Assembly (NCBI GenBank): GCA_937969445.1
Contig: CALBVZ010000019.1
Coordinates: 1 to 48,700, forward strand
Source of the DNA: an uncultured Octadecabacter sp.
GTDB lineage: Bacteria > Pseudomonadota > Alphaproteobacteria > Rhodobacterales > Rhodobacteraceae
Length of the DNA: 48,700 nt
Reading direction: 5' to 3'
Of the stretch, positions 14,240 through 23,297 are shown in pieces. The stretch's first letter is position 1. Every line of letters begins with the position of its first letter. The notes beneath the pieces were generated by a model, which had not been told where the DNA came from, did no database searches, and worked only from the letters and a program-made list of their open reading frames with translations. The translations under genes were made by a program, and so were the position numbers.

Positions 14240-14923
14240 ATGCCTAGCGCAACCCAAGTTCGTGATCGACGCACCAGTGTGGATGTGGTGTTCGACCATC
14301 TGCGCGATCAGATTACCTCTTTGACCTTGCTGCCCGGGGACAAGATCTCCGAATCAGAGATTGCCGCGCAATTTGGCGTGTCTCGCCAGCCGGTACGAGA
14401 TGCATTCAGCCGCCTTGAGAACCTTGACCTTCTGTTGATCCGCCCGCAGCGCGCCACGGAAGTGAAACGCTTTTCTATGCGCGAGATTGAAAAATCCCGT
14501 TTTGTGCGTGCTTCTATTGAGTCTGAAATACTACGCCGTGCAGCGCAGCATTGTGATGCCATCGGCGCGTCCCAATTAGACGCAAGCTTAATCCAGCAAA
14601 CCGCGGTCGTAGAAGTCGACGACTACGATAGATTTGGCGCGCTGGACTATCAATTCCACCAGACCCTTTGTGAAATTGCGAAAGTCGACTTCGCGTTCGA
14701 AGTCATCAAACAAGAGAAAGCCAACGTCGACCGTTTGTGCATGTTGAGCCTGTCCAAGGTGAACCATTTGAGCCAGCTTTTGGATGACCACGAAAGGATT
14801 ACAGAATGCGTTCGCAACCACGATGGTGACGGGGCTGTCGCCGTTGGAATGCTTCATCTCTCGCGTTTGGATTCCACGATCGATGAAATATTGAAGGCAC
14901 ACGGGGACTATTTCGACCCATAG
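14240..14923 (+). CDS. GntR family regulator, FadR/FCD subfamily
   Basis: Transcriptional regulator of 227 residues. The winged-helix DNA-binding domain (about 10-80) includes ISESEIAAQFGVSRQPVRDA, the recognition helix of GntR proteins. The C-terminal FCD ligand domain is all-helical, with YQFHQTLCEIA and later histidines in LDDHERI and MLHLSRL that would bind a metal and carboxylate effector. Its position next to the gudD-like gene and the importer operon points to local control of uronate catabolism. The two palindromes at 690 and 12811 are candidate targets, with a pathway intermediate such as KDG or DEH as possible inducer. The start ATG 14240 has GGAG nine bases upstream. Confidence 0.85.
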   Translation: MPSATQVRDRRTSVDVVFDHLRDQITSLTLLPGDKISESEIAAQFGVSRQPVRDAFSRLENLDLLLIRPQRATEVKRFSMREIEKSRFVRASIESEILRRAAQHCDAIGASQLDASLIQQTAVVEVDDYDRFGALDYQFHQTLCEIAKVDFAFEVIKQEKANVDRLCMLSLSKVNHLSQLLDDHERITECVRNHDGDGAVAVGMLHLSRLDSTIDEILKAHGDYFDP

Positions 14924-14933
14924 GGCGGATATG

Positions 14934-16301
14934 TCAGTCGTCAAACACCTGTGCGCGTTTCCAATTGCCCGTGAAAAGGCGCAGGTGGAATGGTGGGAAC
15001 TTGACCAGCTCTTCGATGAGGACCAGTGCGAACACCCAGGCGATGTGCAGGTCCAGATAAATCACGAACAGGATGGTTAGAGGGACTTTGAATACCCATT
15101 GCCCCAATAGAAATATGTTCATCACACGCACAGTATCGCCCGCTGCACGTAGTGTCTGACCGCAAATGGCGTTCGATCCCTTTGGAAATGGCAAAAGAAG
15201 CAACACAGGCAGGAATGTCATCAGATACGTGCGCGTCTGTTGCTGAAGGTCATCGTAAAGACGATCCGACATCAGGATAATCACCAAATAGGCAAGTGCC
15301 ACAAAAACGGATGCAACAAATGAGGCACGCCAAGCGCGGCTGAGAAATTCATCCAAGCTCGCCTCATCAAGGTTCCTGCCGAGCAGTTGTGCAACCGCGA
15401 TGCCAACGGCCTGTGCCCAAGCCATGCCGAAAACACCCGCTGTCTGGACCCACGGCATGATAAGCGTCATGGCGGCGAATTCATTTACAGTCATCGTGGC
15501 GTAGACAAGCATGCTAACCTGCGTGCCGATGGACATGCTGATAAAGGTCGCGGCAATCGGTAACGAAAAAAGCCAGTGCCGTTTCAACGCAAGGCGAAAC
15601 GTGTCTTGTGACCACCCCTTCGCCGCAATGATGTCGCCTTCGTTGCGCCAAAAAGACCAACCCAAAAACGCGACCCGCGCAGCAGCTGCTGCCGCACTAC
15701 CATAGGCCGCGCCAACAACACCAAGTTCTGGAAAACCGTATAAGCCATAGATCAACAGAATGCTGAGCCCGATGTTGATCGGCACCGCGATTAAGTAGCT
15801 GTAAAACGACAGCTTTGTGTTTCCGCAACCGTTGAAATGGCTGGACAAGCATTGGCCGACGGCCTCGAACACAACCAACCAAAGGAAGACGTGAAGGTAG
15901 CCAATTGCTTGGTCGGCAATTTCGGGCGTGTGCGCAAAGTAATCGATTATCTGGTCGCCAAAGAAAACGACCACGACCAAGCCAAGGGCAGTTGCCGCTA
16001 GGTTGATCAACAGCCCGCAATAAAAGCGCGTCTTCAGGGCAACGGGACCTGCGGCGCCAAAGGCTTGCGCGATTCTGATCTGGGTCGCGTTCGAGAAAGA
16101 AAACAGGACACCCAACAGCAAACCTGCAAGCGCCCCAGCCAATCCCATCGCCGCAAGCGCGGCCTCACCGAGGGGTGCGACGAGATAGGCATCAACAACA
16201 ATGATGCCGTGCAACATGATCGCTTTGAGGCCAAGCGGCCAAGCCAACCCAAACAGATCACGCGTCGATGGGGTGCCCCAATTTTGGGCCGTCTGTGACA
16301 A
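14934..16301 (-). CDS. MATE family efflux transporter
   Basis: Multidrug and toxin extrusion family integral membrane protein, 455 residues with about twelve hydrophobic segments in two similar halves (for example YLVAPLGEAALAAMGLAGAL and LLVYATMTVNEFAAMTLIMP). The likely start is TTG 16301, with GAGG about eight bases upstream; no in-frame ATG precedes the conserved N-terminus. It ends 10 bases from the convergent regulator gene. Substrate unknown. It may be an unrelated drug or metabolite exporter at the border between the catabolic and polysaccharide loci; polysaccharide flippases are a related but distinct branch and this reads as MATE rather than Wzx. Confidence 0.8.
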   Translation of the reverse strand: MSQTAQNWGTPSTRDLFGLAWPLGLKAIMLHGIIVVDAYLVAPLGEAALAAMGLAGALAGLLLGVLFSFSNATQIRIAQAFGAAGPVALKTRFYCGLLINLAATALGLVVVVFFGDQIIDYFAHTPEIADQAIGYLHVFLWLVVFEAVGQCLSSHFNGCGNTKLSFYSYLIAVPINIGLSILLIYGLYGFPELGVVGAAYGSAAAAAARVAFLGWSFWRNEGDIIAAKGWSQDTFRLALKRHWLFSLPIAATFISMSIGTQVSMLVYATMTVNEFAAMTLIMPWVQTAGVFGMAWAQAVGIAVAQLLGRNLDEASLDEFLSRAWRASFVASVFVALAYLVIILMSDRLYDDLQQQTRTYLMTFLPVLLLLPFPKGSNAICGQTLRAAGDTVRVMNIFLLGQWVFKVPLTILFVIYLDLHIAWVFALVLIEELVKFPPFHLRLFTGNWKRAQVFDD

Positions 16302-16376
16302 AACACGATCCTCGGGTTTGTGGTTCGAGAGTGCTTAACACAAACGCTGGGATACTAGAATTGAAAATGATACAGA

Positions 16377-17420
16377 TTAAGCTGCAATCGTACCTAAACG
16401 CGCCCCAACGCCGTCTCGTGCTAAGAGCGCGCGCCACCAATCCTCGTTATCGAGGTACCACTGAACGGTTTTCTCAAGGCCTTCATGCAACGTCACTGAG
16501 GGGTGCCATCCAAGTTCTGCCGCGATGCGGGATGCGTTAATTGCATAACGTTCATCGTGTCCGGGACGGTCAGCGACATAGGTGATCTGATCCGCATACG
16601 GGCTGCCCTTCGGGCGTTTATCGTCCAAAAGTGCGCAAATGGTTCTCACCAGATCAATATTACGGACTTCGTTGTTGCCACCGATGTTGTAGCTGCGGTT
16701 TCCCTCGCCGCGCTTTAAGACCGCTAGCAAAGCATCCGCGTGGTCTTCAACAAACAGCCAGTCACGAATGTTTTCCCCCGTGCCATAGATTGGAATGTCT
16801 TTGCCCGCCAATGCGTTGATAATAACCACGGGGATCAGCTTTTCGGGGAATTGGTATGGCCCGTAGTTGTTTGAGCAGTTCGTCAGGAGAACCGGCAGGC
16901 CATAGGTCTCGCCCCATGCGCGCACGAGATGATCACTCGCGGCCTTCGAGGCGGAGTAGGGGGAGCGGGGCGCGTAAGGTGTGGTTTCACTGAACTTGCC
17001 GGTTTCACCAAGCGAGCCGAATACTTCATCCGTTGAGACGTGTAAGAACCGAAACGCGCGAGGCTTTCCTTGGGCGACCCAATGGGTTCGCGCCGCTTCA
17101 AGGAGGTTAAAGGTGCCGGTCACATTGGTTTCAACAAAGACGCTTGGGCCCTCAATTGATCGGTCAACATGGCTTTCGGCGGCAAGGTGCATGATTGCGG
17201 TTGGGCTATGGGCTTCGACTACCTGTGTAAGGGCCGCGGCGTCGCGAATGTCGGCTTTGACGAAGGTGTACAAGGGATTGTCTTGCACGCTTATGAGGTT
17301 GTTAGGGCAGGCGGCGTATGTGAGGGCATCGAGATTCACCACAGCCATACCACGTGCAATTGCTGCACGCACAACGGCGGATCCGATAAACCCAGCGCCC
17401 CCAGTTATCAGTAAGGTCAT
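16377..17420 (-). CDS. rfbB: dTDP-glucose 4,6-dehydratase
   Basis: Extended SDR of 347 residues that converts dTDP-glucose to dTDP-4-keto-6-deoxyglucose, the second step of dTDP-L-rhamnose synthesis. Motifs: [12 protein letters not shown] at the N-terminus, [28 protein letters not shown] and [10 protein letters not shown] with the catalytic Tyr and Lys. The length is standard. Its start overlaps the rfbC stop by four bases (ATGA). The remaining rhamnose genes rfbD and rfbA lie 5 kb away on the opposite strand. Confidence 0.95.
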   Translation of the reverse strand: MTLLITGGAGFIGSAVVRAAIARGMAVVNLDALTYAACPNNLISVQDNPLYTFVKADIRDAAALTQVVEAHSPTAIMHLAAESHVDRSIEGPSVFVETNVTGTFNLLEAARTHWVAQGKPRAFRFLHVSTDEVFGSLGETGKFSETTPYAPRSPYSASKAASDHLVRAWGETYGLPVLLTNCSNNYGPYQFPEKLIPVVIINALAGKDIPIYGTGENIRDWLFVEDHADALLAVLKRGEGNRSYNIGGNNEVRNIDLVRTICALLDDKRPKGSPYADQITYVADRPGHDERYAINASRIAAELGWHPSVTLHEGLEKTVQWYLDNEDWWRALLARDGVGARLGTIAA

Positions 17421-17992
17421 TGGGTATCGTCCCAGATGAAGGGACTTTGCAGGTCCTTGAGTTTCCCTGCTACCGCGTCTTTATCAGAGAGGACGGCGTC
17501 GGTTGCATGCACGCCCCAATCAACACCAATGTCTGGATCGTTCCAAAGGAGACCATGTTCCGCTTGGGGTGCGTATCCGTGCGAACATTTGTAGACGACT
17601 TCGGTTTCGGGTTCCCGTGTAACAAAGCCGTGCGCGAACCCTGCGGGAACTAATAGTTGACGCCCGTTTTCAAAGCTAAGTTCAACACCTGTCCATTTTC
17701 CGTAAGTCGGAGAGCCCACGCGGATATCAACGGCAATATCAAAGCATGACCCGCGCCCGCAGCGTATTAGCTTAGCCTGTGCAAAGGGTGGGGATTGGAA
17801 GTGCAACCCACGCACTGTGCCAGCGGCCAGTGAAAACGAGTGGTTGTCCTGCACAAAGGCGATGTCGATTCCGCCCTTTATAAGGGCTTTAGGATTGTAG
17901 GATTCAGAAAAGAACCCGCGTGGGTCTGTGAAGCGGTCGGGGGTGATGACAAGCACGCCGTCCAATTCAGTGGTCTCGATTTTTACCGCCAT
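17417..17992 (-). CDS. rfbC: dTDP-4-dehydrorhamnose 3,5-epimerase
   Basis: RmlC cupin epimerase of 191 residues, third step of dTDP-L-rhamnose synthesis. [19 protein letters not shown] contains the catalytic histidine, and [20 protein letters not shown] the conserved Tyr region. ATG 17992 has AAGGG six bases upstream and starts the normal [16 protein letters not shown]; the nine-residue upstream extension is not supported. It is the first gene of the rfbC-rfbB pair, downstream of a TTAA-rich spacer. Confidence 0.93.
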   Translation of the reverse strand: MAVKIETTELDGVLVITPDRFTDPRGFFSESYNPKALIKGGIDIAFVQDNHSFSLAAGTVRGLHFQSPPFAQAKLIRCGRGSCFDIAVDIRVGSPTYGKWTGVELSFENGRQLLVPAGFAHGFVTREPETEVVYKCSHGYAPQAEHGLLWNDPDIGVDWGVHATDAVLSDKDAVAGKLKDLQSPFIWDDTQ

Positions 17993-18056
17993 TTCGAACC
18001 CTTCACCATACCATGCCACGGCATACCAGAACCAATGACAAGACGTCGGCAGGTAT

Positions 18057-18094
18057 TGGTTAACGAATACTGTTTTACAGTTAACGAAGTGTTA
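18057..18094. promoter_or_regulatory. TTAA-rich tandem sites upstream of rfbC
   Basis: Two copies of GTTAACGAA lie 22 bases apart, the second extending to AGTTAACGAAGTGTTA (18079-18094). The 16-base word occurs again at 40318-40333. On the minus strand the left copy reads TTAACCAAT, close to the CtrA half-site TTAACCAT. It lies about 65-100 bases before rfbC and could be a promoter-region regulator site. Confidence 0.4.
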
Positions 18095-18123
18095 CGAAGA
18101 TCGGCAAGAAAACGGGTTTGTCT

Positions 18124-20859
18124 TCAAAACAAGAAGTCCCCTTCATCTAGCAAATTGATGTCTACGTTCTCGATCAGAACAGAGCTATTTGTGCCAGTTA
18201 TGATGACCACATGATCGCCAACTTGCGTCATGGCGTTCAAAACGTCTGCGTAATTCGCGATCTGATCAACGCGTGCAAAATCAATACGTTCCAAGGTGTT
18301 GTTCGCGTCAAAGTCCAGAATGATATCGTGACCGTGATTGTCTTCGAACACAAAGCGATCCGCGTTGAAATTTCCGGCGAGAATGTCGTCCCCTGCGCCG
18401 CCGACAACTGTATCAAAGCCTGATCCACCATAGAGCGTATCTGCGCCGTCTTCCCCCAGCAGCATGTCGTTGCCCGAGCCGCCAAAGAAGCGGTCATCGC
18501 CAGTCCCACCCCACGCGATGTCATTTCCGTCGCCGCCAAAGTGCCCGTCATTTCCGTCGCCACCAGACAGAAGATCATCGCCCACGCCACCGAAAAGCCG
18601 ATCTAACCCGAGGTCGCCAAACAGGGTGTCGTTGCCCGCGTCGCCATAAACATTGTCGGCCTGATGTCCGCCATCCATGATGTCGTCGCCATCGCCACCG
18701 ACCAGTAAATCGTAACCTGCGCTACCAAACATCGTGTCATTGCCTGCGCCGCCCCAAAGGCCGTCAACGGTGATACCATAGTTGCTGCCGGCATCCATAT
18801 AGTCGTCTCCATCGCCCCCATAAAGGCGGTCCGCCGTGGTGCCAGCCCACAGGAAATCATCACCGTCGCCGCCAAACAGCCAATCGTAGCCGTCGCCCCC
18901 AATAAGCTGATCTACGCCATCATCGCCGTACAACGTATCGGCATGATCTTCCCCGTAAAGAACGTCGTGGCCTGTACCACCATGCAACGTGTCAAAGCCG
19001 ATGCCGCCAAATAGGTGATCGTTGCCACTTTCGCCGTTCAGGGTATCCGCACCACCGTCACCAGCGAGTTGGTCATTACCGGCCCCGCCCGCAATGGTGT
19101 CGTCCCCAGAAAGCCCGAAAACAGTGTCATTGGCGCTTGAGGCGGTGATGGCATCGGGCGCATTTGTGCCGTTGATCACGGTGTCGTTGGCCGACGGTAC
19201 CATGTTCGGTGTCCCTAAACGGTTCAATGGATCCGGGGGCGGACCCGGTAGGACAGTTGGTGGGAGTTCCAGAACAGTCGGTGTGACCGGCCCATAAAGC
19301 GACGTGTCATAGAGCGACGGATCGACACCCATTCGGTTGCCGATGATGACATTCAAATGCGTAAAATCATCGGCACCAAGCGCCGCCCCATCAGCGCTAT
19401 ACACGTCGAGCACGGAGTCGAAAAACTGTAGTTCAGCGCCCCAGGCGTAAGACGTGACATGTAGGTTGTTGAGCCCACCAATGAGGCTGAGCGCGGAGAG
19501 ATCAAGGACATCTTCGTCAGGATCAAAGTCGGTGATGACGTCGGTGTATTCATCTTTCACCAAAATAAAGAGGTCCGCGCCGTTCGCGCCACTCATGACA
19601 TCAAGACCATTACCGTCGACAATGATGTCTTCGCCGTTATTTCCGGTCAGTGTATCGTTTCCATCGCCGCCGATGATGATGTCGTCGTTGGCTTGGCCAT
19701 TTATGGTGTCATCGCTGCTGGTCCCGAGCTTAACCTTACCAATGTCATCAAAGGTGATGTCATACTCGACAAGATAAGGCGTGCCTTGGGTCGTTACGAA
19801 GACACGCGCGCCGTTTGCTGTTTGGGTTGCGGTGATGCCTGTAATCCCCTGCAACGGAGAACCGACGCTGCCCGCAATTGTCTCAACGTGTTGGAGGCGC
19901 CCTTCGCTGAGCAGCGCAAACAGGCTGATGCCATCATCCGCGCCCGCTGCGAGAACGTAATCCACACCGTTCATGGTGATCGTCGCGACGTGGGATGCGG
20001 ATTCAAATCGCGTGTCGAGCGTATCAAACAGGTGATCGACGACCCGCATTTCTTCGCCATTGTTCGCAATTTCCAAAACCGAGAGCGTGCCGCTACCAGA
20101 TGATGCAAGGATCGCGTAAAACCCGCCGTCAATTCCGTTTGCAAAGGTTATTGCACCGGGGTCGTTTACCCAAAGCCCGTTGTCGTTGGTCAGGTCATGC
20201 AGATGTACGAGGTTCTCGCTACCGTCTTCGCGAAACAGGGAAACGGTGTCCGACGTGCCGTAGCTAACCAGCGCAATCGCATCCCCGTTATGGGTCGCCG
20301 TTTCAATGTGGGTCGCAACCGCACCGGACAGGGAATTCGGGACGGATATGGTTTCGTAACCCAGCGACCCGTTCGCGTTAAACGTAACCTGTGCCACTCC
20401 GCCATCGTTTAGGGCGACAAACCCGTTTGCGGAGCCATCCCAAATTGCGATCGTACTGATGTTTGCGGCATCCATACCGGACGCGGCCCAATCAGTTGCC
20501 ACATCAAAGGGCGATGTTGTCCCGTCAGGGGAGAGGGTGACGCCTTGCAAGTCAGCATCATTGAGCCCCGCCAGAAACAGCTCAAACGTGTTGGCACCCG
20601 TGTCACGGATCGCGAGGTCGGTGGTTTCCAACTGTAAATACGAGGCATCAATTTCCCAAACGCCGACTTCAACGGCAGCGCCTGCATCACTGCCCAAATC
20701 AAACGCGGTCAGCCAGCCACCCCCACGCGTCGCAACGAACAACATCGGGCCATCGGCAGTGTCCAGAATTTGCGCGTCCGTTATTCCGATAAGCGGATTG
20801 TCCTCAATCGGACCGCCGAACACGGAGACGGCACCATAAGCTGAAAAAGACGCTAGCAT
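18124..20859 (-). CDS. RTX-type secreted calcium-binding protein
   Basis: 911 residues, acidic, without an N-terminal signal peptide. Residues about 1-370 form repeated beta-strand units resembling a propeller (for example ADGPMLFVATRGGGWLTAFD, repeated in pattern). A first small RTX block follows (about 375-435, IIIGGDGNDTLTGNNGED), then a spacer, a proline-rich linker (LPPTVLPGPPPDP, about 535) and a large RTX block (about 565-830) of GGxGxD nonapeptides. The C-terminal 80 residues end in LLDEGDFLF, typical of type I secretion tails. It is probably exported and folds on calcium at the cell surface or in the matrix. No enzyme motif was recognised. No type I secretion genes lie in the window. 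It sits between rfbC and the DUF2793 gene within the polysaccharide locus. Confidence 0.85.
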   Translation of the reverse strand: MLASFSAYGAVSVFGGPIEDNPLIGITDAQILDTADGPMLFVATRGGGWLTAFDLGSDAGAAVEVGVWEIDASYLQLETTDLAIRDTGANTFELFLAGLNDADLQGVTLSPDGTTSPFDVATDWAASGMDAANISTIAIWDGSANGFVALNDGGVAQVTFNANGSLGYETISVPNSLSGAVATHIETATHNGDAIALVSYGTSDTVSLFREDGSENLVHLHDLTNDNGLWVNDPGAITFANGIDGGFYAILASSGSGTLSVLEIANNGEEMRVVDHLFDTLDTRFESASHVATITMNGVDYVLAAGADDGISLFALLSEGRLQHVETIAGSVGSPLQGITGITATQTANGARVFVTTQGTPYLVEYDITFDDIGKVKLGTSSDDTINGQANDDIIIGGDGNDTLTGNNGEDIIVDGNGLDVMSGANGADLFILVKDEYTDVITDFDPDEDVLDLSALSLIGGLNNLHVTSYAWGAELQFFDSVLDVYSADGAALGADDFTHLNVIIGNRMGVDPSLYDTSLYGPVTPTVLELPPTVLPGPPPDPLNRLGTPNMVPSANDTVINGTNAPDAITASSANDTVFGLSGDDTIAGGAGNDQLAGDGGADTLNGESGNDHLFGGIGFDTLHGGTGHDVLYGEDHADTLYGDDGVDQLIGGDGYDWLFGGDGDDFLWAGTTADRLYGGDGDDYMDAGSNYGITVDGLWGGAGNDTMFGSAGYDLLVGGDGDDIMDGGHQADNVYGDAGNDTLFGDLGLDRLFGGVGDDLLSGGDGNDGHFGGDGNDIAWGGTGDDRFFGGSGNDMLLGEDGADTLYGGSGFDTVVGGAGDDILAGNFNADRFVFEDNHGHDIILDFDANNTLERIDFARVDQIANYADVLNAMTQVGDHVVIITGTNSSVLIENVDINLLDEGDFLF
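18372..19170 (-). repeat. DNA-level repeats encoding RTX nonapeptides
   Basis: About 27-base degenerate units encode paired GGxGxDxLx nonapeptides, visible on the plus strand as recurrent words such as CCGTCGCCGCC and CCATCGCC. They are coding repeats of the RTX gene and are not a CRISPR array: units are contiguous with no unique spacers. Confidence 0.8.
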
Positions 20860-21122
20860 TACTATCCCAAAACCATCTCACCGAAGACATTTGTGCGGTT
20901 TCGTTCGGGCCAAGAGCGGCGCTAAATCGGGGCAGAGGGGGGGCAATCCCGGTGAATTTTAGACGATCTTTCCAAATTTCCCGGACCCTAGGTGTTGCAC
21001 AGATCCGCTTAGGTGCGAACGCAGGGTTTGCATCTTCTTAAGTTGGAAATCGGACCGTGCAGCAAATGCACCTCAACGCCATTTTCTGAACGCGCCAGAT
21101 ATTTCCTTGAAAGGACGCCCTT

Positions 21123-22112
21123 ATGTCAGACCAATCCCAAATTCTATCGATGCCATATATTCAACCCGCACAGGCGCAAAAACACGTCACGCACAATGAG
21201 GCACTGTTCCTGTTGGATGCGGTCGTGCAGTTGGCGGTTGAAGATGTGAACCTGACCGCGCCACCCGCGAGCCCCGGGGCGAATGAACGCTACATTGTTG
21301 GTACGTCTGCAACGGGGGACTGGTCAGGCAATGACAACAGTGTCGCGCTTTACTCAAATGGCGCATGGACGTTCTTTACCCCTGTTGCAGGCTGGCATGC
21401 GGATGTTTTGTCAACGGGTGAAACGCTGCGATTTGATGGGACGAATTGGGTCTATCCAACCAGTGCACCACTACAGAATGTGGACCACGTGGGGGTGAAC
21501 GCGACGGCGGATGACACCAACAGGCTGACGGTTGCCGCGGATGCGACCTTGCTGACAAATGATGGTGACGGCCACCAGTTAAAAGTGAATAAAGCCGCGC
21601 CGGCGGACACCGCTAGCCTGCTGTTTCAAACAGGCTACTCGGGGCGTGCTGAAATGGGTACGACGGGTGTCGATGATTTTACGATCAAGGTTTCAGACGA
21701 CGGATCAACCTACCGCGATGCGATTGTAGTTGAGGCGGACACAGGTGCTGTTCAGATGCCGCAAGGTCAGTGTTATTTTGAGGACATTTTCATTCTCAAC
21801 GACACGTCCTTCAACATGCCGATCCCATTCTCCAATCCGGCGCGGATTTTGATGTGGCTGTCGGTTAACATCATCGGGCGGTTTTATCTGTTTTCGATCA
21901 CCGGCACCCTCAGCGGCGCAAATAATTTCGGGTCGATGTTTGTTAGCCCTCCAGGGTCATTAAACTTCCTGAGCGGTCCGCTCGACGGCACGACCGGGCC
22001 AGCCAATGCAATCAATATCTCGGTCGATACAACGACTGCCACAAATAGGTTGTACATCGAAAACCGTCTCGGCTCGAACCGGTTTTTCACTATGTCCACG
22101 ATGGGTAAGTAA
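21123..22112 (+). CDS. DUF2793 domain protein, spike or tail-fibre-like
   Basis: 329 residues. The N-terminal half is a typical DUF2793 domain: SMPYIQPAQAQKHVTHNEAL followed by LLDAVVQLAVEDVNLTAPPA, GERYIVG-like and GAWTFFTPVAGW. The C-terminal half contains GVDDFTIKVSDDGSTYRDAI and a beta-rich end. DUF2793 is widespread in Rhodobacterales phage-like particles, and I recall it in the capsule-binding head spikes of the R. capsulatus gene transfer agent. Here it is not beside any phage structural genes but inside a polysaccharide locus. GAAAGGACG lies seven bases before the ATG. A role in binding the locally made polysaccharide is inference. Confidence 0.75.
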   Translation: MSDQSQILSMPYIQPAQAQKHVTHNEALFLLDAVVQLAVEDVNLTAPPASPGANERYIVGTSATGDWSGNDNSVALYSNGAWTFFTPVAGWHADVLSTGETLRFDGTNWVYPTSAPLQNVDHVGVNATADDTNRLTVAADATLLTNDGDGHQLKVNKAAPADTASLLFQTGYSGRAEMGTTGVDDFTIKVSDDGSTYRDAIVVEADTGAVQMPQGQCYFEDIFILNDTSFNMPIPFSNPARILMWLSVNIIGRFYLFSITGTLSGANNFGSMFVSPPGSLNFLSGPLDGTTGPANAINISVDTTTATNRLYIENRLGSNRFFTMSTMGK

Positions 22113-22146
22113 GACAATTTCAACCCTAATCTGAACGGAGAATGTT

Positions 22147-22308
22147 ATGTCTAAGAATAGAAAACCGAAGGTCGATGTGCCCAAAGAGGTAGAGTACCGG
22201 ATTTTCAATTTGCCCGGCCATGGACGGGTGCGCGCACCGGTTACGATGACAGAAGAAAGCCTAATCGAAGCGATGAATGCTGAGGATCCAATGGATGCAT
22301 CCGGTTAA
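22147..22308 (+). CDS. Small hypothetical protein (53 aa)
   Basis: ATG 22147 is preceded by CGGAG at a good distance, and the frame runs 53 codons to TAA at 22306-22308. The product is polar: a basic start MSKNRKPKVDVPKEVEYR, a central FNLPGHGRVRAPVTM and an acidic C-terminus EEDPMDASG-like (NAEDPMDASG). It lies 34 bases behind the DUF2793 gene in the same direction, so co-transcription is likely. No family was recognised. No membrane segment or signal peptide is visible. Confidence 0.6.
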   Translation: MSKNRKPKVDVPKEVEYRIFNLPGHGRVRAPVTMTEESLIEAMNAEDPMDASG

Positions 22309-22432
22309 GGGCTTGGTTAATATCTGTTAACTTTCGGGAAAGCTTTTCGGGGGATGGTGAGCGTAAACAAAAGGCCCGTCATTGAATGTGTAAATCGCAG
22401 CTCTTCACCCCTGCGTCTGCTGGAAACCCGGA

Positions 22433-23272
22433 ATGACGATCTTGGTTTTTGGAAAAACGGGGCAGGTGGCGACTGAATTGTCGCCCCTGTCCGGTGTGCT
22501 TTGCCTTGGTCGTGCGGACGTTGACCTGACTGACCCGATGGCCTGCACCAACGCGATTGCGTCACATCGCCCGCAGGCCGTGATCAACGCGGCCGCCTAT
22601 ACGGACGTCGACCGTGCCGAGGTTGAGGAAGACATCGCGCAGGTTGTAAATGCAGGCGCACCACAGGCGATGGCGCAGGCTTGCGCTGACATTGATATCC
22701 CGTTTGTGCATATTTCAACCGACTATGTCTTTGACGGTTCAGGTGCGGAACCGTGGACCTCAGACCACCAACCAGACCCACAAAATGCCTATGGGCGAAC
22801 CAAGCTTGCGGGTGAGGCTGCGATACGTGAAATCGGGGGCCGTTTCGCGGTTTTGCGTACGTCGTGGGTGTTTTCGGCCCATGGCCAAAACTTTGTGAAA
22901 TCCATGCTCAAACTTGGCACGACACGGGACGAGCTTTCTGTAGTGTCAGACCAAATCGGCGGGCCAACCCCAGCGCGTGAAATTGCGTTGGCCTGCCACG
23001 CCATTGCCAACGCGCTAACAGGCGCGCCTGAAAAGGCCGGTGTGTATCATCTGTCCGGAATGCCTGATTGCAACCGTGCCGATTTTGCCCGCGAAATTTT
23101 CAGCCACGCCAAATTGTCTTGCAAGGTCAATGACATTTCGACGTCCCAGTTCCCGACGCCAGCGAAACGCCCACTGAACTCGCGGTTGGATTGTCAGGGG
23201 CTAGAGCAGAAATTTGGCGTGCGACGCCCAGATTGGCGTGCATATTTACGCGACCAGTTAACCAAAAATTAA
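22433..23272 (+). CDS. rfbD: dTDP-4-dehydrorhamnose reductase
   Basis: RmlD, 279 residues, the NADPH-dependent last step to dTDP-L-rhamnose. It starts MTILVFGKTGQVATELS with the Rossmann motif and has AVINAAAYTDVDRAE, HISTDYVFDG and the catalytic YGRTKLAGE. The size is slightly short of the usual 290-300, but the fold signatures are complete. Plus strand, followed by rfbA after 25 bases. The 3' end, including the stop codon, forms the CtrA-like site described separately. Confidence 0.92.
   Translation: MTILVFGKTGQVATELSPLSGVLCLGRADVDLTDPMACTNAIASHRPQAVINAAAYTDVDRAEVEEDIAQVVNAGAPQAMAQACADIDIPFVHISTDYVFDGSGAEPWTSDHQPDPQNAYGRTKLAGEAAIREIGGRFAVLRTSWVFSAHGQNFVKSMLKLGTTRDELSVVSDQIGGPTPAREIALACHAIANALTGAPEKAGVYHLSGMPDCNRADFAREIFSHAKLSCKVNDISTSQFPTPAKRPLNSRLDCQGLEQKFGVRRPDWRAYLRDQLTKN
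23258..23272. promoter_or_regulatory. TTAA-N7-TTAA site overlapping the rfbD stop, upstream of rfbA
   Basis: TTAA (23258-23261), seven bases CCAAAAA, TTAA (23269-23272). The first half reads TTAACC, the CtrA half-site consensus. It lies 25 bases before the rfbA start and could regulate rfbA separately from rfbD. Motif match only. Confidence 0.4.
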
Positions 23273-23297
23273 CGACGCTTCGACACTACTGGCGAAC

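Noticed and set aside
18001-18033. Third copy of the uronate operator near rfbC (CATACCA repeats)
   Set aside because: Two direct CATACCA words lack the TGGTATAC core and the palindromic arrangement of the 690 and 12811 sites.
18372-19170. CRISPR-like periodic repeats
   Set aside because: Units are contiguous, degenerate and in frame, encoding RTX nonapeptides; there are no unique spacers.
21123-22308. Prophage remnant
   Set aside because: Only a DUF2793 protein and a small ORF; no integrase, capsid, terminase or attachment repeats.
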